Source: Phycisphaerae bacterium (lineage in GTDB: Bacteria > Planctomycetota > Phycisphaerae > SM23-33). From it: DNA of 64,000 bases. The notes below the pieces were generated by a model. That model searched no databases. It was not told the origin of the DNA and saw nothing but the letters and a program-made list of their open reading frames with translations. The stretch spans positions 85,888 through 149,887 of the forward strand of contig JASLNT010000057.1 in assembly GCA_030745875.1 (NCBI GenBank), in the 5' to 3' direction. A program made the translations under genes and the position numbers. How positions within the stretch are numbered: the stretch's first letter is position 1; the number at the start of each line of letters is the position of its first letter. This document shows positions 8,455-17,722 of the stretch, one piece after another.

Positions 8455-11400
8455 TCAATCCTCGACAACCACGCGGAAGCCCACGTTGTAAACTCCCAAC
8501 CACGGTTTGTACGTCGTTTTGAATGACGACGTCGCCCGTTTCGGACGGTCGTACCACGACCCGCCTCGGGCCGTGCAACGCCCGGTTGCGTCGCGCTTGT
8601 TGGGCGATCGGGTCCACTCTGCAACGTTTCCGTGCATGTCGTGCAGCCCCCATGGGTTCGGTTGGAACCGGCCTACGGGCGCTGAGACGCGGAACTTGTC
8701 GTCGACCGTCTCGACCGCCGGTCTCCAGGGCGGGACGATGTTGGCGGCCTTGTCGTATCCGCCGTAGTTTATGATCTTCCTGAATGTGGCGTCGGCGAGA
8801 TTGGCTTTGGATGCAAAGTCGGTGTCGAGCTGTCCGTACCACATTGCAGTGTCGGTCCCGGCGCGGCAGGCCCATTCCCACTGGGCCTCCGTGGGCAGCG
8901 ACACCTTCTTACCGCTCTTTGCGCTAAGCCATTTGCAAAACGCAATCGCCCGGACCCACGAGACTCTCGCGACCGGTTGTTCGGGTGAGTTCAGGGCGAA
9001 TCCGCGCGCCTCTTTTTCGAAGTGCAGTGCGTCTCCGGGCTCCATGCGGCTGTCGTGTGACGGGTCGAAGGCGGCGTATTGTCTGTTGGTGACTTCGAAT
9101 CGCCCGATCCAGAACGGTTTGGCGATAGTTGTGCGTTCGGAGCCCATTACGAACTGACCGCCTGGGATTCGGGCCAACTCCAGCTTCATGTTCTCGCCCA
9201 GATCGATCGTGAGGCGCGTCGAGCCGAGGGCTTTCAGCTTGGCTGCGGCCTGGGTCGCATTGAAAGGCCAGTCCGGGCAGACTACCTTTCGGGGCGGTGT
9301 TTGATCTTCGGGTTCGGGAACGATGGGTTTAATCTTGCTCGTCGATTTTTTGGCGGCCGGTTCGGGGTCGCTGTCGCGTCCGGTGTAGAGTTTCAGCAGT
9401 TTGCGGCGTCGGGCGGCTTGATGGAGCACGCGTTTTTCGCCCGCGATCGCCCGCCATGTTCCGTGTGCGGGAGCCTGGATGTCTATCCAGGTTATCAGGC
9501 GCTCCCACGCTTCTTCGCTGAGTTTCACGTTGTGGTGTCCGGCGCTGAGCATCTGGACAAGCTCGGTCGTGTCGGCGTGGAAGTCGCCCGTGGCGAGCAT
9601 GTGCATGTCCGGTTCCATCGTGGGGGTGCGCACCAGGCGCCGGATCGCCATGTACGAGGGCGTGAAATGGCCCTGGCGGTACTTGTTCTCGCCGGCCAGG
9701 CGCAAGTCGGGGATCTTCCTCCCGTCGTCGCGCTTTTGCCCGTTGTGGCAGGCCAGGCAGTACTTGTCGAGCACGGGCTGGATTTCGCGATTGAAGCTGA
9801 ATCCGCGCCTGGGTCCGTAAAACGGTTTGATCTCCGACGGTTTGCGCCTGAGGGCGATTGTCTGTCGCACCGTTGACGACATATTGCCCGTTTCGTGGCA
9901 TCCCACGCAGCTTACGACTTCACCGGGCATGCCGACCAGCCAGCTCCGCATGAGTTGGACCGCTTTGCCTTCGGAGTCGAGCGGTTGTACGGCGATGGGC
10001 ATGTTGGCCGGTATGCGGAAATTCGCCGATCCGTCCGACTCGACCGGTACGGTCCCGAGCACCTGTTTTACATCCCATGGTCCGTCGAGCCCCACGCGGT
10101 CGTACTGTCCGCCGAGCCCCTGGTAGCAATAGTGCAGCGTGACCAGGCGGAGGTGTTTGATTTCTCCGCGGGGCACGCCCGCCAGACCCTTGCCCCGGTA
10201 AATGTCGGCCAGCATAACCGTCGCATCGTTGCGTTTGAGGTCGACCTTGTCGGGCACTATCGGCGGGCGGGGCGTCTTGCGAAACGGGATCGGCTCGAAC
10301 AGGCCCCATCCGTCTTCGTGGCGGAGGCGGAGCATGTTGTCGAATACGTCGACAAGATAGATGTCCCAGGGCGACTTGCTGTCCAGCTTGCAGGTCGCCA
10401 GGAAGTACTTGTCGCTCAGCGGGAACGGGTGTGCGAATTTCGGCCAGCTCTTGGCGGTGAGCTTGTCCTGAATAAGCGCTTCGATCTTCTTACCGTAACC
10501 CGGAATTCGCTGGACTACGCCCTCGGTTTCGCGACGCCCTCGGGATACGTCGAACAGGATCAGCTCACCAGTGCGGTAGCAGTCGTGATGCCCCGCCACT
10601 ACGCCTGCGAACATGGTCGGTTTGCCCGGGATCGGTCGGGCGCTGTAGATTCCGTTAGGCCAGTACGAGCTGCCCCCGTAAAGCGCCATCTGCCCGGTTC
10701 CATCGGGGTTCATCTGGAACATTATGCGGCTGAACGTGTGGGGCAGGTCGGAGTATTCCCAGCGGAGGTACATCACTCGCCCATCTTCCTGGATTGCGGG
10801 GTGGAAGTTGTGATCCTGGTCGAAGCACAGTTGGCGGACGCGTTGTCCCCGGGCGTTCATTCGATACAGCAGCGCGACGTTGGATTTGTTGCAGGGCACG
10901 CCCTGGAAGCATGCGGTCGACGCGAAGATGATATCGCCGTTCGGAAGGTACGCGCCATCGTGGTTGTGCACGTCGGGCTGCTCGCCGCCGCTTACCTGTC
11001 GCGGGGATCCGCCTTTGGCGCTGATCTCGTGGATCTGGAAGTTGCCCCGTGAGTCGCGTTTGGTGAAGAGCATTCGGTCGGCGCTGAAATGCAGATCGAC
11101 GTCGCCGACGAACAGCGGTGTTTTCGGGCGGTACAGCGCCGTGAGCTTGCCTTCGGGCGTCACTGGCGAGAGGACGGCGATTTCACCCTCGAGCGCATTG
11201 CGTTTCAGGCTGCTCTTACCGAAAGAGCTTCGCGGGAACCCGATATCCCATCCGCGGGCCAGATCCGGATTTCCGGGCTTGCCTTTCTTGTTCGGGCGCC
11301 GTTTTACGACCAGCAGCTTGTCGAAGTCCAGCAGCGGATTGGCCAGCAGCGCCTCGCGCTGCAGCGCATCGAACTGCTTGCGCCCTTTGCCTGCGGCGTC

Positions 11401-12948
11401 GACTATGGCGTCGAGACGCTTGAGATAGGCGGCTCGGTTGGGATATCGCTTACCGTAAGTTTCGCCCAGATCGTTGATCGCGCGACGCAGCGCAGCGACA
11501 TTGGGATGGGGTGCTGCGGTGTTGTCGGACGGGGCGACAGCCTGCGCGCTGGTTCCGCCTTTGGGCATGGGCATCCTCCCCGATCCTCCGCCAGCCAGAA
11601 CGAAACCGTTGATCCATATTTCGCCCGAGATGCGTTTGAGTTCGATAACGATATCCTTGTTGTCGCATTTCAACGCGATGGGCGGCATGGCGGCTTGATT
11701 TGCCCGGCCTCGGGGGACGCTGCCTTGTTTCCGGAGGACTGTCTTGCCGTTCACCAGGACGTCGAACTCGCCCTTGTTGCGCGACTCGGTCAACAGCAGA
11801 TCGCAACTGTAGAGCACCAGGCGGTAGTCTCCGGCGGCCAGACCCTTGAACGTCAGGCGGATGTTATCAACGCTTGTCTTGTATCCGTCGCGAACCACGC
11901 GCTCGAGGCGCGGTGATCCGCTCTTGTCGCCTCGGTCGCGCCAGTCCAGCCCTCCGTTCAGTTCGGCGATAAAGTCTTTGTCGAAGGCCGCCCCAAAGCG
12001 CATCGCGCGTCTCTGTGTCCAAGCCGCCCATCCGGGCTCCACCGGGCCGCCCGAGCCGCCGATGTCCACGCCGATTACATTGGCGGTCACCTTTGTGATG
12101 GTCGGTGTTTTCGCCGGACCGGGCGTTATCTTGAACGCGAACGGCGCGGCGCCCGTGATGTCCGACGAGGCGACAGTCGGGCAAACGTAGGTCTCGATAT
12201 AATCGACGATGAGCCCCGTGCCCTTGAAGTGCGAGACGTAAGGCTTGCTGCGTGAGTTGTACATCGTGTCGGTAAGGTCGCGCATCAGCACAACGTTCTT
12301 GCCCGCCCGCTTCAGGTTCCGCAGACCGAAGGGTCGCCCGATTACGCACATGTTCGTGTGGACGCCCATCACGATCACGTTGTCGATACCGCGGGCGCTA
12401 AGCAGGTTCCACGTCTCGACGCCCGAATCGGTTATCGCATCGCTGTCGGCGATATCGATGGCGTCTATCTGGCGCTTCCAGGCGCGCCCGGATTTGCACT
12501 TGGGCTCGCAATCGCATCCGCCGTCTGACTGGTCGATCGGCCAGACCGCATTCTTCTCCGATGCGAGCTTGCCGGCCCATCGGGCGATCCAGGGCGGGAT
12601 CCTGGAGGCCTTGGGCGCCGATTGCGCGCGTTTGCGGGCCGGATGATTCTTGTATGCGTCCAGACAACTGCTCGGTGCGTGGATAATCAGCACTCCGCGT
12701 TTGCGAGCGGCGGATATCGTGCGGTTCATGTGCCCAGCCATCTCCGCCACACGCGCAGTAGCGCCTTTGCACCAGTGCTTGTCCCACATGTCGCAGACGA
12801 TAATCGCTGTCTTGGCGACATCCCACTTGGCGCGTGAGACCTTAGCTCCGGACTTGTCGCGCTGCTGAAGACGAACGTCCAAACTCCCCGCCGACACGAC
12901 GCCCGCGCACGCCGATACGATTACTGCAACGAGAATTGCCTTCTTCAC
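8455..12948 (-). CDS. Isochorismatase / HzsA-like cytochrome / FGE fusion
   Basis: 1,497 residues with a signal peptide (about 1-20). Residues ~25-260 are an isochorismatase-type cysteine hydrolase with Asp (IVCDMWD) and Cys (GVHTNMCVIG) retained. Residues ~275-440 look like a malectin-type carbohydrate-binding domain. Residues ~480-1180 resemble the hydrazine synthase alpha (HzsA)-related propeller plus cytochrome region, with two c-type heme motifs, CVGCH and CLACH. Residues ~1240-1497 are an SUMF1/FGE domain (IPGGQFVMGSE, LPTEAQWEWACRAGT, GNVAEWTR, RGGSW). It is exported, probably periplasmic. HzsA-related proteins occur in non-anammox Planctomycetota, so hydrazine synthesis is not implied. 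The substrate is unknown. Confidence 0.85.
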   Translation of the reverse strand: MKKAILVAVIVSACAGVVSAGSLDVRLQQRDKSGAKVSRAKWDVAKTAIIVCDMWDKHWCKGATARVAEMAGHMNRTISAARKRGVLIIHAPSSCLDAYKNHPARKRAQSAPKASRIPPWIARWAGKLASEKNAVWPIDQSDGGCDCEPKCKSGRAWKRQIDAIDIADSDAITDSGVETWNLLSARGIDNVIVMGVHTNMCVIGRPFGLRNLKRAGKNVVLMRDLTDTMYNSRSKPYVSHFKGTGLIVDYIETYVCPTVASSDITGAAPFAFKITPGPAKTPTITKVTANVIGVDIGGSGGPVEPGWAAWTQRRAMRFGAAFDKDFIAELNGGLDWRDRGDKSGSPRLERVVRDGYKTSVDNIRLTFKGLAAGDYRLVLYSCDLLLTESRNKGEFDVLVNGKTVLRKQGSVPRGRANQAAMPPIALKCDNKDIVIELKRISGEIWINGFVLAGGGSGRMPMPKGGTSAQAVAPSDNTAAPHPNVAALRRAINDLGETYGKRYPNRAAYLKRLDAIVDAAGKGRKQFDALQREALLANPLLDFDKLLVVKRRPNKKGKPGNPDLARGWDIGFPRSSFGKSSLKRNALEGEIAVLSPVTPEGKLTALYRPKTPLFVGDVDLHFSADRMLFTKRDSRGNFQIHEISAKGGSPRQVSGGEQPDVHNHDGAYLPNGDIIFASTACFQGVPCNKSNVALLYRMNARGQRVRQLCFDQDHNFHPAIQEDGRVMYLRWEYSDLPHTFSRIMFQMNPDGTGQMALYGGSSYWPNGIYSARPIPGKPTMFAGVVAGHHDCYRTGELILFDVSRGRRETEGVVQRIPGYGKKIEALIQDKLTAKSWPKFAHPFPLSDKYFLATCKLDSKSPWDIYLVDVFDNMLRLRHEDGWGLFEPIPFRKTPRPPIVPDKVDLKRNDATVMLADIYRGKGLAGVPRGEIKHLRLVTLHYCYQGLGGQYDRVGLDGPWDVKQVLGTVPVESDGSANFRIPANMPIAVQPLDSEGKAVQLMRSWLVGMPGEVVSCVGCHETGNMSSTVRQTIALRRKPSEIKPFYGPRRGFSFNREIQPVLDKYCLACHNGQKRDDGRKIPDLRLAGENKYRQGHFTPSYMAIRRLVRTPTMEPDMHMLATGDFHADTTELVQMLSAGHHNVKLSEEAWERLITWIDIQAPAHGTWRAIAGEKRVLHQAARRRKLLKLYTGRDSDPEPAAKKSTSKIKPIVPEPEDQTPPRKVVCPDWPFNATQAAAKLKALGSTRLTIDLGENMKLELARIPGGQFVMGSERTTIAKPFWIGRFEVTNRQYAAFDPSHDSRMEPGDALHFEKEARGFALNSPEQPVARVSWVRAIAFCKWLSAKSGKKVSLPTEAQWEWACRAGTDTAMWYGQLDTDFASKANLADATFRKIINYGGYDKAANIVPPWRPAVETVDDKFRVSAPVGRFQPNPWGLHDMHGNVAEWTRSPNKRDATGRCTARGGSWYDRPKRATSSFKTTYKPWLGVYNVGFRVVVED

Positions 12949-12994
12949 TCTGATTCTCCTGACCCGTTAGTATAGCGCCCCTCAACCGACAGCG

Positions 12995-14095
12995 TCAACT
13001 GTCTCCGGGCGCCTTCCAGTTGATCGGCGGGTTTGCGTCTTTGTACGGAAGGATGTCGAACCTGCGTTTCGGTTTCTTCTTGAAGAATTGTGCGTCTGCG
13101 AAGTCCAGCAGGGCTCGCCAGTCTTCAAGTCCCTGCGCGTGTCCGCCCGGTCGCCAGTGCGTTGCGATTCGATCGGGCGCGCCGAGCCAGTCATACACGA
13201 TTTTCGCCGCCTGATGGGTAAGTTGCGTACCGTACGGATTGGCCCAGTAGTCGCCCGTGGCGTGCGGATTCACCAGTCCGCGCGGTGCGATCAACGCCTT
13301 GGCGAAATGTGCGTCGAACGGGAGCTTCGATTCGGAGCCCGCGAATTTCATAAACCGCTTGTTCCACCAGTGATCGTGCCTGCCGATGTGTGCGGCGATT
13401 GTCTGGGGGCGTTGGCCCTTTTCGAAGTATCGCATACTGCCCGTTCCGCCCGTGCCCGAGGAGTTCGGCGCGGCGATGGCGATTCGTTCATCGTAGACTG
13501 CTCCGCAGAGGGCGGTTTTCCCGCCCCGCGAATGTCCGGTGGCGACTATTCGGTCGGTGTCTGCGAATTCGAATCCGGCCAGGGCGTCGATGACGATCTG
13601 GTATCCCCATGCCCAGGCGGCGATTACGCCCCAGTCGTATTCGGGATACAAGGGAAAGACACCTTCGTTCCGCTTACCCGGTCCGTCGGCTGCAAGATCG
13701 GTGCGAAGGTACTTGCAGATAACGTAACCCCGCCCCACGGCCTCGATGATTGCGGCCTGTTCCTGGGAATGGCTTTTCAGATATCGCTTGGTTTTTGGGG
13801 CGTTTAGCAGGCGGCTGTCGTTCTTGATCACAACGGGGAATTTGCCCGCCCGCTTCGGTCTGACCAGGGCGGCGCGGAGCGTAACGCTCCCGGCGCCGCG
13901 CCGGATCGTTATTGTAAGATCGATCTGCTCAGCCTTGCCGTCGAAGACATCGATGACGCGAGTCTGCTTGACGGTGAGCTTCTTCGGACGGGCCGGCATG
14001 CGTCCGTACTGGTAGTGCGCGAGCATGGCTTTGAGATATTCGCGATGGTCCGGCCAGTCTTCAGGCGATTTGATTCGCGACCCGTCCTGGGTCAA
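12995..14095 (-). CDS. CE15-type esterase module (second), entered by TTG or frameshift
   Basis: 366 residues of an alpha/beta-hydrolase resembling CE15 glucuronoyl esterases: the nucleophile motif VATGHSRGGK carries the catalytic Ser, and a late His lies in RPGGHAQGLEDW. The nominal start is a TTG with no signal peptide. The normal CE15 N-terminal lead-in (LSDKEGMPDPF) is encoded in the preceding gene's frame, so this module is most simply the C-terminal domain of the sialidase-CE15 protein, reached by a -1 shift at 14095-14101. If translated alone it would be cytoplasmic, which is odd for this family. Confidence 0.8.
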   Translation of the reverse strand: MTQDGSRIKSPEDWPDHREYLKAMLAHYQYGRMPARPKKLTVKQTRVIDVFDGKAEQIDLTITIRRGAGSVTLRAALVRPKRAGKFPVVIKNDSRLLNAPKTKRYLKSHSQEQAAIIEAVGRGYVICKYLRTDLAADGPGKRNEGVFPLYPEYDWGVIAAWAWGYQIVIDALAGFEFADTDRIVATGHSRGGKTALCGAVYDERIAIAAPNSSGTGGTGSMRYFEKGQRPQTIAAHIGRHDHWWNKRFMKFAGSESKLPFDAHFAKALIAPRGLVNPHATGDYWANPYGTQLTHQAAKIVYDWLGAPDRIATHWRPGGHAQGLEDWRALLDFADAQFFKKKPKRRFDILPYKDANPPINWKAPGDS

Positions 14096-16599
14096 AAAGG
14101 GTCCGGCATGCCCTCCTTATCGGAGAGTTTGTCGACGGACTTAAACATGTATCGTGTTGGATGCGAAGTTTTCGCTGTCCGCGCGGTTTTCATGTGCTTG
14201 TCGGCGAAGTCCAGGTAGCTCTTCCAGTCGAATTCCTTCACATCGTGCCCTCCGGAGCGAATGTGGTACCCGACATCGCCCTGGGCGGATTTGTCCAGAG
14301 AGGGCATTTCCTTGCACGGCAGGGGGGTCTTGCCCAGTAGTTTGTATACCGGACCGGCGCCTTTGGCGGCTAGGAACTCGCCTTTCGGATCGGCCCAGCG
14401 GTCTTCTTTTGCGCTGGCGACGTAGACCGGGCGCGGCGCGACAAGCGCCAGCAGCATGTGCTGGTCCAGCGGTAAGGTTTCCTCCTTGTCGTTGTATTTC
14501 TTGAAGTTATCGCAGAACCAGTGCGGAAAGCTCCTGTTGATCCGTCCGACGGTCTCGCCGAAGCAGCGTTTCGACAGCGCCGCGCCCCCACAGCCCGAAT
14601 TGTTTGATATCACGATGGCGAACCGCTGATCCTGCGCGCCGGCCCAAAGAGACGTCTTGCCCAGACGCGAGTGTCCTATTACCGCCACTCGTTTGTGGTC
14701 GATGTCCTTGTCGGTTTCGAAGTAGTCCATAGCGCGCGACAGGCCCCACGCCCAGGCTGCGACCGAACCCCACGCGTCTGCGGGGCGCGAACCGGAGTGC
14801 TTGTCCAGCAGCCCGTGCACCCCGTTGCTGAATTTGTCGTGATGGTCCGGGTCGATATCGCCGTAGTAGACTGTGGCTAGACCGTAACCACGCGCCAGAA
14901 TCTCCTCCACCCCCCAGCGCGACGCCGCAACTCCGCGGGCCTTCTCCGTGGCGCGGTTCTTGACGACGGTCTTGCTTCTTGGGCGCATCCACCTGGTCGA
15001 CAGGCGAATAGCGGGATCGGCGTTTATCGAGTGATTGCCCTGGAAGTTCAATCCGACGAACGTTGGAGTCGCTCCTGTCGCGCCCTTTGGCAGGTAGATG
15101 AGAATGTCCATCGAAAGCCCGCCGGATTTTCCAGTGAAGTTCACCGTAACCTGCTTGCGACGCGCTTTTCCGCCCAGGGCGTTGTCGTCGGACTCGAACA
15201 CCTTAAATGTCATCCCTTTCGGGCGGCCGGGCGATCTGCCGTACATTTCGCGGCTGAACAGTTCGAGGATCTCCTTACGACGGGCGGGCCAGTCCTTTGC
15301 ATTCGTCACTTTCTTACCGCCAAGCGTCACCAGCGGATCGGGCAGCACATATTTCGGGACATCCTTCTCACTGTAGATTGTTTTGGTGCTTCGCGTCGTC
15401 AGCGAGGCCGTTTGTATTGACGAGGCGTTTGGGCTCTTCTTGGCCGTCATCTTGTCCTTGCCTCCGGTTAGCCAGTTAAGAGTGAATTTCGCCAGCGTGA
15501 TCTTTCCCGAACCGTCGCGCTCGTAGAGCAGACCGATCGATTTGTCGGGCAGTTTGGTAAGGCACGAGTACGCCGACGAGCCCTTGTAGATCATCCGCGA
15601 AACGCCCCAGGTCTTGCCCTCGTCATAACTGAGCTTCACGGTAATCCCGTGCCTGCCGCGGGTCTGAGGCGGATTGGAAAACAGCAGGCGGTTCCTCCCG
15701 CCGTCGGCGACGGTGGTGTAGCGAAGTATGCTGGCCTGGCAGGTCGGTTCGGGCAGATCCTTCTGGAACGTAACTTTCGACCAGGTCGCTCCGCCGTCTT
15801 TGCTGGTCGAAATTGCCCGGTGACCGTGCGGTTTGTAGGCTCGCATGTTCATCATAAGCGTCCCGTCAGCCAGCTCCACCACCTGGGCCTCGTTGCATCC
15901 GGGTCGAATCGCCTCGGACTTTTTCCAGCTCTTGCCCCCGTCGTCGGAGTAGATAACGTGCGAGGCGTAGGCGTGGTCCTTGTACTTCTTGTTGGAATGA
16001 TTGGCCGGGCACACCAGGCGCCCTTTGTACTTTCCACGCTGAACCTGGATCGCCACGCCGGGCCCGGTCGCGTACCAGCCCCAGTCTTCGTTGCGACAGG
16101 TCGCCGATAGGTCCGCCGGTTTCGACCAGGTCTCTCCGTCGTCTGTCGACGAGCATATGAAAGGCCGCCGCGCATCTTTGCTTTTTCCGGCGATGATCGC
16201 TCGTTCGTGATCGTCGCCGCGGTTCCAGGTCATCAGCAGGTGTATCGTCCCGGTTCTTTGGTCGACCACCGGGCAGCAGTTCCCGCAGGTGTCTTTCTCC
16301 TTGTCCCAGACGACCTGCAGCGGCCCGAAGGTCTTGCCCCCGTCGAAGCTGCGTTTCAGGACCATATCGATATTCCCGCTGTCTCCGCGCCCGCCGACGC
16401 GTCCTTCGCAGAACGCCAGCACCGTCCCCTTTTTGGACACGATTATCGCCGGTATGCGGAACGTCTTGTATCCCTCCTTTGCGCTGACGAAAATGTCGAT
16501 CTGGTTCTTCGGGCCGATTTCACCTTCGGCTCCCCGGGCTACCGTCGCCAGCATCGCAACGCCGACAAGAATGCAGCAGGTGGTTTTCAAACGCATCAT
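14092..16599 (-). CDS. Sialidase (BNR) fused to CE15 esterase
   Basis: 835 residues with a signal peptide (to about residue 24). Residues ~30-385 form a sialidase propeller with the FRIPAI (RIP) motif, ...FCEGR and several Asp-boxes (SFDGGKTFG, STDDGETWS, SDDGGKSWK, SKDGGATWS). Residues ~430-805 are a CE15-like esterase with VAVIGHSRLGKTSLW and a catalytic His in SGGHDVKEF. The tail (VDKLSDKEGMPDPF) matches the lead-in of a further CE15 domain before TGA at 14092-14094. The product is probably exported for degradation of sialylated or uronate-esterified polysaccharide. The exact bonds cleaved are inferred. Confidence 0.88.
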   Translation of the reverse strand: MMRLKTTCCILVGVAMLATVARGAEGEIGPKNQIDIFVSAKEGYKTFRIPAIIVSKKGTVLAFCEGRVGGRGDSGNIDMVLKRSFDGGKTFGPLQVVWDKEKDTCGNCCPVVDQRTGTIHLLMTWNRGDDHERAIIAGKSKDARRPFICSSTDDGETWSKPADLSATCRNEDWGWYATGPGVAIQVQRGKYKGRLVCPANHSNKKYKDHAYASHVIYSDDGGKSWKKSEAIRPGCNEAQVVELADGTLMMNMRAYKPHGHRAISTSKDGGATWSKVTFQKDLPEPTCQASILRYTTVADGGRNRLLFSNPPQTRGRHGITVKLSYDEGKTWGVSRMIYKGSSAYSCLTKLPDKSIGLLYERDGSGKITLAKFTLNWLTGGKDKMTAKKSPNASSIQTASLTTRSTKTIYSEKDVPKYVLPDPLVTLGGKKVTNAKDWPARRKEILELFSREMYGRSPGRPKGMTFKVFESDDNALGGKARRKQVTVNFTGKSGGLSMDILIYLPKGATGATPTFVGLNFQGNHSINADPAIRLSTRWMRPRSKTVVKNRATEKARGVAASRWGVEEILARGYGLATVYYGDIDPDHHDKFSNGVHGLLDKHSGSRPADAWGSVAAWAWGLSRAMDYFETDKDIDHKRVAVIGHSRLGKTSLWAGAQDQRFAIVISNNSGCGGAALSKRCFGETVGRINRSFPHWFCDNFKKYNDKEETLPLDQHMLLALVAPRPVYVASAKEDRWADPKGEFLAAKGAGPVYKLLGKTPLPCKEMPSLDKSAQGDVGYHIRSGGHDVKEFDWKSYLDFADKHMKTARTAKTSHPTRYMFKSVDKLSDKEGMPDPF
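14095..14101 (-). promoter_or_regulatory. Candidate -1 frameshift heptamer (C CCT TTT)
   Basis: In the sialidase-CE15 frame the coding strand reads GAC CCT TTT TGA, so C CCT TTT fits the X XXY YYZ slippery consensus and is followed at once by the stop. A Shine-Dalgarno-like AAGGAGG lies 10 nt upstream, the arrangement known from E. coli dnaX, and a GACCC/GGGTC stem (5-nt loop) starts just downstream. A -1 slip gives PDPFLTQDGSRIKS, joining the two CE15 modules seamlessly. The hairpin spacing is shorter than in known sites. A homopolymer error is the alternative. Confidence 0.5.
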
Positions 16600-16750
16600 A
16601 TTTCGAACTCCCTTAAAGTTTATCGATAAGCGGTTGGGCGTGTTGGTATTCTACGGGCTCGCTGCGCTTGACCGAAGCGTGTTTTAGCTGTATTTTCTGG
16701 GATTCGAAACTCCACTATCTTTGTGACTTATCCGAGAGGCAAATGAAACG

Positions 16751-17713
16751 ATGAGAGCAATCGAAATAGCCGAACCACGCAAAATCACCATGCTCGACGC
16801 GCCGATCCCCGAGCCCGAAGACGGACAGGTGCTTGTCAAGTGCAGCCACGTGGCGTTGTGCGGCAGCAATATGGGCCAATACACCGGTGTCGGGGTCTGG
16901 GGCGATTTGGCGTTCCCCAACCCAACCGGATGGGCCGGTCACGAGAATATCGGACGCGTCGTCAAGTCGCGCTGCGACCAGTGGGAGGAAGGAGCCCTTG
17001 TGCTCGCCCAGCCGATCGGATACTTCGGATTCGCCGAGTACATAATCGCCGAACCCCCCGGAATCGCCCAACTGCCCGAAGACGCTCCCGACGTAGGAGC
17101 CCTCATAGTAGCCCAGCCGCTTGCGACAGTGCTGCGCGCGATGGACCAGACAGAAGGCGTGGTCAACCAGCGATGCGCAGTGATCGGACAAGGCCCGATG
17201 GGGCTGATCTGGACGCACGTTCTGTGGCATTTCGGAGCCAGACAAGTAATCGCTACCGATCTGCTGGATTGGCGCCTTGAATGGTCCAAACGCTATGGAG
17301 CTTCGGCGACTATCGACGCGTCCAAACACGATGTCCTGGCGCAAGTCAAGGAGCTGACTGGCGGTGAGATGATCGACTTCTGCGTCAGCGCCGCCAGCGA
17401 GGCCGACGCCCTTGTCACCGCTTCGAAGCTCGTTCGCCGTGCGGGGCGTCTGTTTGTGTTCGGAATGCCCGACTACGACGATCAGGCGTTCCCGTGGCAC
17501 GAGACGTTCCGCAACGAGACGCGAATTATCAACTGCGTCGGGCCCGAATGCGCGCCTTACTTCCAGACGGCCGCCGACATGGTCGTCGACGGGCGAGCTT
17601 CGGATCTGGCGGCGATGGTCACGCCTGTAATGCCCTGGGACAAGGCTCCCGAAGCCTTCGAAATGTACGCCGATTGCGCCGAAGGCTCCCTGAAACTCAC
17701 ACTCGAACTGTAG
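16751..17713 (+). CDS. Zinc-type alcohol dehydrogenase family protein
   Basis: 320 residues of the medium-chain dehydrogenase/reductase family. The GroES-like domain has a candidate catalytic Cys (ALCGSNMGQY, about residue 38) and GHE (GWAGHENIG). The Rossmann domain has VIGQGPMGLIW. The structural-zinc lobe with its four cysteines is missing and the protein is about 20-30 residues short for the family. It is the first gene of the acyl-CoA cluster, 9 bp before the FadB-like gene. In benzoyl-CoA pathways a Zn-ADH oxidises a cyclic hydroxyacyl-CoA; such a role here is inference. Confidence 0.82.
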   Translation: MRAIEIAEPRKITMLDAPIPEPEDGQVLVKCSHVALCGSNMGQYTGVGVWGDLAFPNPTGWAGHENIGRVVKSRCDQWEEGALVLAQPIGYFGFAEYIIAEPPGIAQLPEDAPDVGALIVAQPLATVLRAMDQTEGVVNQRCAVIGQGPMGLIWTHVLWHFGARQVIATDLLDWRLEWSKRYGASATIDASKHDVLAQVKELTGGEMIDFCVSAASEADALVTASKLVRRAGRLFVFGMPDYDDQAFPWHETFRNETRIINCVGPECAPYFQTAADMVVDGRASDLAAMVTPVMPWDKAPEAFEMYADCAEGSLKLTLEL

Positions 17714-17722
17714 GCCCGCGAC

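Noticed and set aside
8455..12948. True hydrazine synthase subunit (anammox)
   Set aside because: No HzsB, HzsC or hydrazine dehydrogenase genes are nearby, and HzsA-related proteins are found in non-anammox Planctomycetota.
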